A DNA stretch of 64,000 nt. Origin: Paragyromitra xinjiangensis (Eukaryota > Ascomycota > Pezizomycetes > Pezizales > Discinaceae). Location of the stretch: NCBI GenBank assembly GCA_038503065.1, contig JBCAMK010000002.1, forward strand, positions 310,001-374,000, read 5' to 3'. A model generated the notes under the pieces. That model ran no database searches and was not told the origin of the DNA. It saw only the letters and a list, made by a program, of their open reading frames with translations. Below are positions 11,966 through 23,626 of the stretch, piece after piece (position 1 is the first letter of the stretch; every line of letters begins with the position of its first letter). A program made the translations under genes and the position numbers.

Positions 11966-13514
11966 CAGGTGGTCTATGTGGGGGCGTATAGGTAATTGAG
12001 ATCGGAATTGGGGGCCTATACGGATATGAAACATGGATATAGTCTTTTATATGGTGGTACGATAATAAATTTGCCACATGGTGTTTGGGGCGGGGTCTCT
12101 TCGGGGGTATTCAGCGGATATATCATGGTATCTCACTCGTTAGGGGGTTTGGTACCTTGTTGCGATCGTGTCATCAGGTTCTTCCAACGCCGAAGCCAAT
12201 CAATCGGTGGGGATGCTTAAACTTGAGTGCATGGAGAAATCTATGCATAAATGGGATCTGTAGCTGGGTGGGGCATTTATCAGTTTGGGATCAAGGACTA
12301 AAAAGAAGGTTTAAGATGCCGATTTCGGCTTAATGAATGTTTTGGTGACGCGCATATGCATGTAACCTTTAGGAAGCACTATTGAGGTAGTAGCGCCTGA
12401 ACTGGCAATCAAAGTTGCTGATTCACTAGGGCTAGGATTTCCGAGTCACCCGAGCTTCTAGATATATATAGCTTCTGGACTGACTTGGTTGGAGGGTTTT
12501 CGTAGATGTGTCATTGAATTTCTCAGGTGATAGAGTAGCAACTACTTTCAGCTTTAGAGCCAAATAATAATTTTAGTATCCTTAAGTTACATCAAAATAA
12601 TGTTCGTAGATTATAAGGGTGATGTTTCTTGTCCAAATTCGTAGAGATTGGGGAGATTGGGGTTCAAAGAAAACAGAGCTGTTTTCTATTTATGTTAGCT
12701 GTCCCCACCCAGCTGCGGATTCCCTCTAGTAACACGGAGCTGAAGTTGTTGTTCAGTGATGGATACATGTAGGCCAGATCCAGGTTACAGATTTCTCCTG
12801 CCTGCAACGAGTAGTGATTTCCCCACAATGGCTATATATATCCTCTCACCGAGATACTCAGTCTTTACAAGGTATCGCGACTTGCCTTTATTCCTCGTCA
12901 GAGCCACAGGCGGCGACATTGTATTACCGCGGGCGCTAAATCGCTCGGGAATGATTCGCCCAAACTACTTCTATCACCTGAGTCCGATGGGTAAGTTGCA
13001 ATAATCGATAAACGCGGTGGTCTGCGAGATCGATTGGGTGCGAGTGATTGGTGATGATTTCACTCCATATATTGTGGTCAAGTTTTTGTATGCCGCTATC
13101 CCGATACCCACAAACAATTCACGCGTTGAAAACTTAGGGAAGCTAAAAAAATTACTAGGAGAGTTTTACGTTGCATTAAGCAGAGCAGTAATGGTTTAGC
13201 CAAACGAAGCGTTGATTTTGGTTAAAAGGGCTACAAGCTAAAATACCGCCCCCCCCTACACACGATGTACCTCAGAAAATGTTTATTCCATTCTACCCTT
13301 GGAAGCAAATTAGTTTCGCGCGGGTTTCTTTGGGGTTCGTCTCATTAGAATAAGTAACTGAGTGAAATTTGACTAACTTAATGGCTAATCAACTTGTGGA
13401 GCTAGTTCTAAGTGGGGAGATAAACGAAAATTTCTGAGCGTAAGTCAATATCAGTAGCCAGTTGTGAATGGATATTAGAATTCTTACATCAATACTAAGT
13501 GTATAATACTCGGA
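11966..13514. other. Gene-poor intergenic stretch
   Basis: No coding sequence recognised. Short open frames (for example 12756-13004 and 13017-13199) lack family features and have AT-rich, unbiased codons. Confidence 0.45.
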
Positions 13515-14084
13515 TCACCTAGCAGCTCCCTGGTTGCCTTCCTTGGCTGTATCGATAATGATTTCCAGTATATTACACGCTGCCTCCGCCAAATCACGCA
13601 GTTTCTCGATACTTCCGCCCGTTAGTGGCCTGCCGTCCTAGAAATCTTGTTTACTGTAGTCCACATAACCGAGGGTGTAGCAAGAGACTGTACATCGTTT
13701 ATCCCAGTTGCGATGTCTGCAGTAATTATCAAGACCCTAGTGCGATCACGAAACCTCCATTGAATTATAGGGCGTGTGACTCTTCCCACCTCGTTGTGCT
13801 GATGTTTCTCTATTAGGGCTATGCACTGGTTATAGGTGTCTTCGATAGTCTCTAGATGTTCTCGCACGACTTTCATCCCTGTCACATCAAATTTTTCGAG
13901 ATTGATAAGGGAAACCCTCCGGAGACGCAATTCTTGTATTTTCAAACGGGAATTTATTGCTCTAAAGTCGCTGCCGAAATTTTTTCTGAGCGAGCCTGAC
14001 TACGTTGTAGACTGTCCTAAGCAATAGCTCCAGGAGCGGGAGTCCTCCTAAAGCGACACCAGCAGCGCTCAGTGGATCGGCCAT
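13515..14084 (-). pseudogene. Broken HeLo-type (het-s/NLR N-terminal) domain gene
   Basis: Read on the minus strand from an ATG at 14084, the translation looks like the N-terminal helical HeLo domain of fungal incompatibility and NLR proteins. It has a MADPLSAAG-like hydrophobic start, then FGSDFRAINSRLKIQ followed by a leucine/arginine-rich helix. A Trp-containing segment and an EKLRDLAEA helix follow towards 13560. The reading frame is lost at least twice: once near 13975-13985 (before FGSDF) and again near 13640-13660, where the continuing frame also carries an in-frame TAG. The remnant ends at a TGA at 13515-13517. Downstream effector or NACHT/prion parts are not visible. HeLo domains of this family are membrane-acting cell-death modules in other fungi. 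This copy looks inactive. Confidence 0.55.
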
Positions 14085-15242
14085 TTCTGATCGAGTTTGT
14101 TTTTTGTTCTAGTTCTTAAGTAGGAAGTGATCCGCGGGGTTAAAGTGGAAGGAGAAGATATTAAGATACTCCTCAACGATGTATTTTGTAGTATCGCTCA
14201 ACAGCTGGGTTAATTCCCTGCCACATTCATGGTGATCGATTTGTCTTGCTAATGCTTCCCGGGGTAGCGGGATGTATGGAGAAACTTGGGGTGGAACAAG
14301 GAAGCGCGGACTTGGGCGTGGTTAATGCCTTCGTGGATGAAGTAGAGGAAGAAATGGAAGTAGATAATGACAGTGAGATGGCGCTGAGGCCGAGGACGAA
14401 AAGTATATGGAGAATGGGGAAGGGAAGGAGCGGGACGGAGAAAGTAATCCCGATAAAGGTGAGGAGGACGAGAAGGATGAGGGGTGAGGAGGATGAGGGG
14501 TGAGGAGGATGAAGAGGGTCATGGAACTGGACAAGGACTAAAGCCTTGTTGAGAACCCCAAAGATCTAGTTGGCTTGTTAGGGTGCTTGACCTTGAGGGA
14601 TTGTTAGTGACCCTACTGTCTATAACGGGGTTAGTGCTTAGGCTTGGCAACGCACGGCGTACTAGTAAATATAAGTAAACCTCATCTATTGGTCTTTGTT
14701 CCATCTCCGTTACAACAACCCCCAGGCCGAAGGACAATCGAGTAGTCACAACACAGTACAATCTATCGGTCGGAAGGAAGGTAGTGACAGCAAAAAGAGC
14801 TATCAGCAAGAAAACTTGTTTTGATCACGAAGATGGAGAGCTCAGAGTGAGCCCATCCGACGCCTGGCCATGTGGGAATCCCAGACACTGAACTCATATT
14901 TTTTATTGTAGTTTGATCTAGGATAATCAAACCGTAGCCGCATCTACTATTAGTATGATTTCCATCTATCGGAATTTGAATAATGACCTTGCCTTAAGAG
15001 TACAAAGCATATACAGCGACAGGGGTTTATAATTTATACTTCTAAGATAGCGACAATAGCATCCTTAAAACTATAAACCATACCCATCCAATCACAGAAT
15101 TATTCCTAAATAGTGATCAATAACCCTAGCCCCACTATAAAAAACAGTGGGACAAGAACAATGGGTTGGGTAGATCTTACCGTTACCATTTCTTTTGCTT
15201 TCATTTAGCTATGGTCAAACCATTAGTTAGTGAAAACCTTAA
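14085..15242. other. Intergenic with short tandem repeat
   Basis: No gene assigned. An acidic/basic open frame on the plus strand (14246-14503) and a 96-codon minus-strand frame (14519-14809) have no recognisable features. The minus strand could hold further exons of the PAM2-motif gene that starts at 15719. Confidence 0.4.
14475..14512. repeat. Short tandem repeat, 16-bp unit
   Basis: The unit GGATGAGGGGTGAGGA occurs twice in direct succession (14475-14490, 14491-14506) and continues partially. It is purine-rich low complexity. Confidence 0.8.
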
Positions 15243-15719
15243 TTAGAAGTACTGTATCAAAAACTCACCCTCAAGCCTCGCAACATTACATTGTTCTACA
15301 TCACTACTCTTACAGCAAGTCTCAGGGCCCTTAGAGCAGACTAGCTTACTCTCAACCATGACCGGGACCATCCCCAACGAAAACATCTTCGCCTCAGGAT
15401 TGAGCGCACGGGTTCTTGGAGTAGTCTCCGGAGACAAAGTGACGACAGAGCCGGGACAGAAAGGTTTAGCCTTCGGGTTTAACCTACTGAAGGAAGTGGT
15501 TGTGGGAAGGTTCCTGCGCTGGTCGATGTTGAGAGTGGTGGTCTTAGTGCTCGCATCTTGCTGGGTCTTGGGACGTGTGAAATCCTGATCTTTGATGTTG
15601 AGAAGGTCGGCGATAGTGGTGGAACTGGTGCATGGCCCGTATATGCCGTTGGCGAGGGCGGCGGCTACTATGGCGGAAACTGGGGATGTGGGGGGAGCTA
15701 GTGGGTAGCTTGGAGACAT
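15243..15719 (-). CDS. Unrecognised protein with two PAM2 motifs
   Basis: An open frame of 158 codons, probably only the first exon of a gene. No enzyme or structural domain is recognised and the chain looks disordered (Thr/Ser/Pro-rich). Two short motifs stand out. Residues 78-89 read SRLNPKAKPFCP, a full match to the PAM2 consensus (S-x-L-N-P-x-A-x-x-F-x-P) that binds the MLLE domain of poly(A)-binding protein. Residues 105-113 read ALNPEAKMF, a second, slightly weaker copy 26 residues on. A good 5' splice site (GAG-G/GTGAGT) lies at 15268, only 8 codons before the stop. The protein may therefore continue in an exon I could not place. A role in mRNA metabolism is an inference from the motifs alone. 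Confidence 0.45.
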   Translation of the reverse strand: MSPSYPLAPPTSPVSAIVAAALANGIYGPCTSSTTIADLLNIKDQDFTRPKTQQDASTKTTTLNIDQRRNLPTTTSFSRLNPKAKPFCPGSVVTLSPETTPRTRALNPEAKMFSLGMVPVMVESKLVCSKGPETCCKSSDVEQCNVARLEGEFLIQYF

Positions 15720-16154
15720 TGGAGTGGTTTAGGGGTGTTTGTGGTGGGGTTGGATTGTGGGAGAGAGTGAGTGGTGAGGAGGTCCGTATAGAAGGTTAGG
15801 GGTGTTTCTATTGTGGAATGAGCCTTCACTTACTATGTTGCTTTTCTCCAAGTGAGAAGCGTGGTTGGAAAGCCAATGTCAGTAGTGCATGTAACCCTTG
15901 AAATCTTTAGCATTGCCTATTCTATTGGTTTTAAAGAGCTTAACCGTGAGTCTAATATTAGGGCTATGCCCTGCAGAATTGACTTGCCCAGTGCGGCGAG
16001 TGATATTCCATGATGCGAACGGTAGAGCTTTGACATTCGCCGGACCGGAAATTCAAGAGGTATTACCGATTTCACCTCTAGGGCCTTATGAAAAACAGAA
16101 ATCAATATATATCAAATACAAAAAACAACGCTTTTATCCCCTCTAACCCAGCGC
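15720..16154. other. Intergenic
   Basis: This lies upstream of the PAM2-motif frame and downstream of ADE5,7. Nothing further recognised. Confidence 0.5.
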
Positions 16155-19074
<2,920 letters not shown>

Positions 19075-20299
19075 ATGGCTTCAAAGAACGTTGAAAAGAC
19101 TCGAGCCCGTCTCGAGAAACGGTTCGTCTTCTGTTCCCTGTTCCCTGTGACGTAGCTGACGTATCCTAGGATTGAGGAAGGCTCCTACTACGAAGCTCAC
19201 CAGCAGCTCCGTGTGGTGTCACAGCGGTACGTTAAGGCGAAAGACTACGATGCTGCTATAGCGATCTTGTTCTCGGGGGCACAGGCATTACTGAAAGCCG
19301 GGCAGGGCGGGAGTGGGTGTGATCTGTGTTTGCTATTGCTGGAGGTGTTCAAGACGGGGAATAAAAGTCCGAGTGCTGAGACGAAGGGTGGGTTGTCCCT
19401 ATTGCTGTTGGAGAAATGTGCTAATGCCAACGTACAGCACAGCTAATGCAGCTGATTAGCTTGATCTCCCCCGAGGAACCGGGGAGGAAGAGAGTTATCA
19501 ATGAGTCGATAGCGTATGTGCTCCGTCTACATCAGTAATACCACCACTAACCAACCCAGCTGGTCTTCAAAACACGGCGAGTTCCCTGCCGGCGACCCCG
19601 ACCTGCATCACTTCATCGGCAATCTGTTCGCTCAAGGTAGGGTATCTAGAGAAGATCATTGACAGTGCTAACCCAGTCAGAGGATAACGTCTACGACGCC
19701 GAAAAGCACTTCATCGTTGGCACCCCCGCCTCTGCGCCTGCACTCACGTCCATGCTCTACGCTTGGTACGCCGAAGACGACCCACACACTGCACCGTTCT
19801 ATATTGCTCGCGCGGTATTCCCGTATCTGCTTTTGGGCGATATCCGGGATGCTAAACGCTCGCTGGAGCTATTCACCCAGGAGCTGGTCCGTAATAGTAA
19901 TGGACTCGTCGTGCAGGAGGTGCAGAGCTCCACGAATGATTTCAGGGTGTTTCCGAGTCTGCCGTTGTTGAATTTCTTGGGATTGTTGGTGCTTGCTGTG
20001 CAGAGTGGTGGTGCGGATGTGTTTAGGACATTGAAGGGACATTATGCAGGGAACTTGAAAGAGGTGCCGGGGTGGGAGGAGGTGGGTTGATCTCGCTGGT
20101 TGTTCGTTGATTGGAAGGTTACTGATGGTTTTGGGGACAGATTCTGGAACAGCTGGGAGAGATTTATTTCGGTATTCAGGTCAGACGCAGTAACAACTTT
20201 CTAGACATGATGGGGAGTCTTCTCGGCGGAGGGGCGCCCGCTGCGCCAGCACGAGGGCAAATAGGGGCGACGGAATCGGGAGTGGCAGATCTGGATTAA
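19075..20299 (+). CDS. GET4: Get4, cytosolic factor of the GET pathway
   Basis: Model: join(19075..19121, 19170..19387, 19438..19513, 19560..19636, 19681..20081, 20141..20299), 325 residues. Get4 with Get5 passes tail-anchored proteins from Sgt2 to Get3. The alpha-helical TPR-like fold fits the sequence: EEGSYYEAHQQLRVVSQRY, DAAIAILFSGAQALLKAGQ, GCDLCLLLLEVF, then SPEEPGRKRVINESIAWSSK across a splice, HGEFPAGDPDLHHFIGNLFA, and a C-terminal NNFLDMMGSLLGGG. The acceptor at 19437 was chosen because it restores AETKAQLMQLISLISPEE in frame. All five introns are short (44-59 bp) and phases agree. The partner membrane receptor GET2 lies at the left edge of the window. Confidence 0.93.
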
Positions 20300-20360
20300 G
20301 TGGGGGGATTATAATAATAAGTAAAAAACATATGAAAAGAAGCTCTTTTTTTTCCAATCG

Positions 20361-20380
20361 CTATGCTATGCTATGCTATG
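20361..20380. repeat. CTATG pentanucleotide repeat (4 copies)
   Basis: Four perfect CTATG units in the 3' flank of GET4. A simple microsatellite. Confidence 0.9.
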
Positions 20381-20477
20381 CTTGTGGTAGTAAAAAGAAA
20401 CACACAAAAGAACTTGTACATGTAGACAAGGAAGCAGAAGCACTTTCTGCCCGCAGCTCTTTCTGGAGAGTACTCAA

Positions 20478-20978
20478 TCAACCTTCTTCGTCGGACTCAA
20501 ACATCCAATTATCCTGCGAGAGGGAGAGAACTTGCATCCGTAGTAGTTCTACCCAATCATTAGCTACGTCCGATCCATTCGGTATACGACACCTACCTGG
20601 AAGCCTCTGCTTAAGATCCACCTGATGTCGCTTCACCAACTCTGCCGTCTCCCTCCTCATATGTACATCCGCTAGGTAGTGTTAGCCGCCTGCCTCCCTA
20701 TCAGTAGATAAGAACTTACACTCCCTCTCTACGCCTTCGAGTAGCTGCGCATGCTGGCTCGCAGTCAATGGGACTTCGAGGTCTATAGTTCCGTCTTCAT
20801 TCCGTACGACGATCCCTTCGGAGGCGCCCCGCGCTTCGTGCTCTTCGGTGGACTCGAGCGGCGTTGGCGGGATTAGGTTCGTGGAACTGGAGGCGCCGGA
20901 GCGCGAGAGTGAGCGGAAGAGGGTACGGCGGACGTCGGATGCGGATTTGGAGCGGGAGTGGCCGGAGGGTTTGGACAT
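20478..20978 (-). CDS. Conserved-looking small protein of unknown function
   Basis: Model: complement(join(20478..20548, 20597..20671, 20720..20978)), 134 residues. I do not recognise it. The N-terminus is Ser/Arg-rich and basic (GHSRSKSASDVRRTLFRSLS), then acidic, with VPLTASQHAQLLEGVERE before the first splice. The 75-nt middle exon encodes a charged helix (MRRETAELVKRHQVDLKQRL). The C-terminus is LLRMQVLSLSQDNWMFESDE. Both introns have good sites and a GCTAAC or GCTAAT branch sequence. The second is 48 bp and frame-neutral. The helical, non-secreted character and SR-like start give no sure function. It converges with GET4 and diverges from RAI1, whose start is 178 bp away. Confidence 0.65.
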
Positions 20979-21156
20979 TGTTTGGTGACGAGGAGGGGGG
21001 AGGGGGGGAGGGGGGGTGTTGTAATTGTAGGGTGGATCAGGGTAGAGATGAAAGGGTGCGGCTTAAAGACACGTGCGCGCGTGGGAGAAGCTTGGCGGAA
21101 CTCCACGGGGGTTTGTTTGTTCAGGCGTCTGCGCGATGGACTGTAGAAAGCTTAAG

Positions 21157-22510
21157 ATGGCTGAATTTACGTTTCCGGTTTTACCGATCCAGAAGTTTGC
21201 AGGGAGGAATTCACAGGTGCGGAGACCGACGGTGAGTATGTGCGCCTTTGATTCCCTCTCTCTTTCTGTCTCTATACTGGCTGATTTTGTGGGTTCGGAA
21301 AGGAAATAACACACTTCTCGTATGATTCCGCGCATAAGCTCCGTCATGACTCGTCTTCGCTAAGGACATACTACACTCCTGAGCTCGGTGCGAGTCTCTC
21401 GCGTGGATTCGAGAGCTTCGTGAAACACGATGACTCGGTGGATGGGCATCTTGATGGACTACTCGCGGCGATGATTGAGCTGGAGAAGAAGACGGGACAG
21501 AAGGTTAAAGCGGACGTAGTCACGTGGAGGGGGATGATGACCAAGTTTATGACTTTACCGTTTGATCTGAGGAATGGGTAGGAGTTCTATCTACGAGAAT
21601 GCGAAGGGGGGTTAACGTGATGGTAGGTTTGAGATGAATGTGGTTAAATTTCAGGTACTTTTTACTACTCTGGTTTCTGGGGTTTTGCTGATGAGTAGTA
21701 GGATACGATGTATTAGTCTTCCGTTTCTGGGTTTGGGTGATTGCTGAGAGACGTGTAGATTTATAGAGGAGAATCATGCGTATAAGCAGGCTTCTCGAGG
21801 CCGTACGGATCGTCGACAGGATACTATGTCGTTCTGGGGGTATAAGTTCGAGACGTTATCGACGCTGCCTGGCAATTTGGATGATTGCTCTCGCGAGATG
21901 ATCGATAATCGCGATAACGAGGTTGTCAGTAACGAGGCGCAGTTCTGCTCCATCGTCAAGACAGGATTTGGGGATGTGCGTGTTGTGATTGGAGGAGAGG
22001 TTGACGCAGGTTTGTTTCTCCCCTGTGTTGATATGAGATACTAATTAGATAGTCTGGAACTCTAATCCACCGGCTCCGCCTACGCCGCCTATATATGTTG
22101 AGCTGAAGACGTCGAAGACGCCGGCGAGTAATCGGGATGATGTTGCGTTTGAGAGGAAGTTGTTGCGGTTTTGGGCACAGTCGTTTTTGCTGGGGGTGCC
22201 GAAGATTGTGGTGGGGTTTAGGGATGATGGTGGTGTGTTGAGAGGGTTAAAGGAGTTTGAGACTGCGGGTATCCCGGGGATGGCGAAGAGGAGTGGGAGG
22301 GGGCTGTGGGATGGAAAGTTGTGTATTGATTTTACGGCGGAGCTGTTGGAGTGGGTGAAGGGGGTTGTGGGGGAGGGGGAGGAGGGTGTGGTGTGGAGGA
22401 TTAGGTGGAAGGGAGGGGGGGAGAAGGTGGAGTGTGTGAGGACTGAGGAGGTGAGCTTTTTGTTGAGGGAGTTTGTGGAGTGGAGGGAGGGGATGGTAGA
22501 GGGTGAATAG
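21157..22510 (+). CDS. RAI1: Rai1/DXO decapping nuclease
   Basis: Model: join(21157..21231, 21303..21577, 21627..21654, 21702..21709, 21759..22009, 22053..22510), 364 residues. Rai1 binds the nuclear 5'-3' exonuclease Rat1/Xrn2 and removes unmethylated or incomplete caps and 5' pyrophosphate. Family motifs in order: MAEFTFPVLPI, EITHFSYD, SLRTYYTPELGASLSRGFE, DVVTWRGMMTKFM, IFIEENH, GDVRVVIGGEVDA, YVELKTSKTP and RKLLRFWAQSFLLGVPKIVV. The acidic residues of the IEE, GEVDA and ELK motifs form the metal site in known structures. Exon 4 is only 8 nt (GATACGAT) and is needed to turn Q-DT-IFIEEN into the family pattern. A start at 21136 in the same frame is possible but adds six residues not typical of the family. 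Confidence 0.92.
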
Positions 22511-23626
22511 AGTGGGATGAGTAGGCGTTGTGCGTGCTGGCTTGTATTAATTATTGGGATATCCATCCGGATTTTTACTGTTACGGGCTTTGCAGTCGTT
22601 TGTTTAACGTTGGGCTGTGTTTGTAAGTTATTAGCATTATAAGCTTTAAGATGTTTGGCCGCTGTGCGGCTTTGGATTTGCATCACGGTATATCACTCGG
22701 GGCACGAATTACGTTCTGTTAGAGATGCTGCTTAGTCGATTCATTGCGTACATCCAAGCACTCGGTGTATGGTACGAAAAGACCCAGGCTTGCTCAGAAG
22801 ACGCACAGTGGAGTGAATCTATCAACTCTTACACCTGGTACCCAAAAACGGACCACCAACTCTTGCCTTACTCCCACTCCCCTATACCTGTATCCAGCCT
22901 TTTCTCCCTCTACGCTCGGCTTGAATCGTATAACTTCATCCCCTTTCGATATCAGCAGAAGCAATACATGTAATATCTCATCTCCCTCTTTCATTCCCAG
23001 CATGTACTGTTGGCTTATCTCGTCTGGATAACTATCATAAAATTCACCCTCTTTTCTATTCCTTTCCATCATTTCCCTCCATGAGCCACCGCTTCTTACT
23101 ACTTGTCTTGATAGCATCACTAGAAGGTTTAACTGGTCATGTGGTAATATATCTATTGATACTGGGGGGCTGGGCGGTGCCCGGGGTTCCTCCTCTTATT
23201 TCTCCTCCATCTCTACCTCCTTTTCTCCATCCATGTCTTTCTCTTCCTCCTTCTCCTTCTTATCTTTCCCCTCCTCTCTATCAGGCCTCTTGGAGATGCT
23301 GCATTCTGATTGGTCTTTCCCTATTAGTTCCTCTGCAGAGGAACTTTAAGAGGACCGTCAAGTACTTTGATGATTTTGATATGGGCTTTTTTACCTACTT
23401 TCTATTCCGAAGTTTTAGGCAGGGTGTTGGGACGCTGATCTGGTTATAAGTTACCGTTATTTGGAGTTCTACCTGCCGAGTTTTACGCAGAGACAAGTAA
23501 AAGAGTTCTGCCTGCATCAATTTCCTCCTCACCCAATATACTATTTTAGGACCCAATATCCCCAGAACCTCCAATCTCAATTTACCATAATACAAAACCT
23601 ATAAACACCTCACCCCCATTTACAAC
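22511..23626. other. Intergenic between RAI1 and urease; possible interrupted gene on minus strand
   Basis: These 1.1 kb lie between the convergent RAI1 and urease ends. On the minus strand a frame runs from about 23345 to 22794. It encodes a lysine/glutamate-rich stretch, then a tract containing REMMERNRKEGEFYDSYPDE, and it is broken only by one TAA at 23196-23198. A plausible acceptor (CTCTGCAG) lies at its upstream edge. The strand is purine-rich, which lowers stop frequency by itself, so coding status is open. Confidence 0.3.

Noticed and set aside
14246..14503. 85-codon acidic/basic plus-strand frame
   Set aside because: Its second half runs into the 16-bp tandem repeat and no family features are seen.
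22045..22686. 213-codon minus-strand frame over the last RAI1 exon
   Set aside because: The plus strand carries clear Rai1 motifs. The minus frame is Ser/Pro/Thr-rich low complexity.
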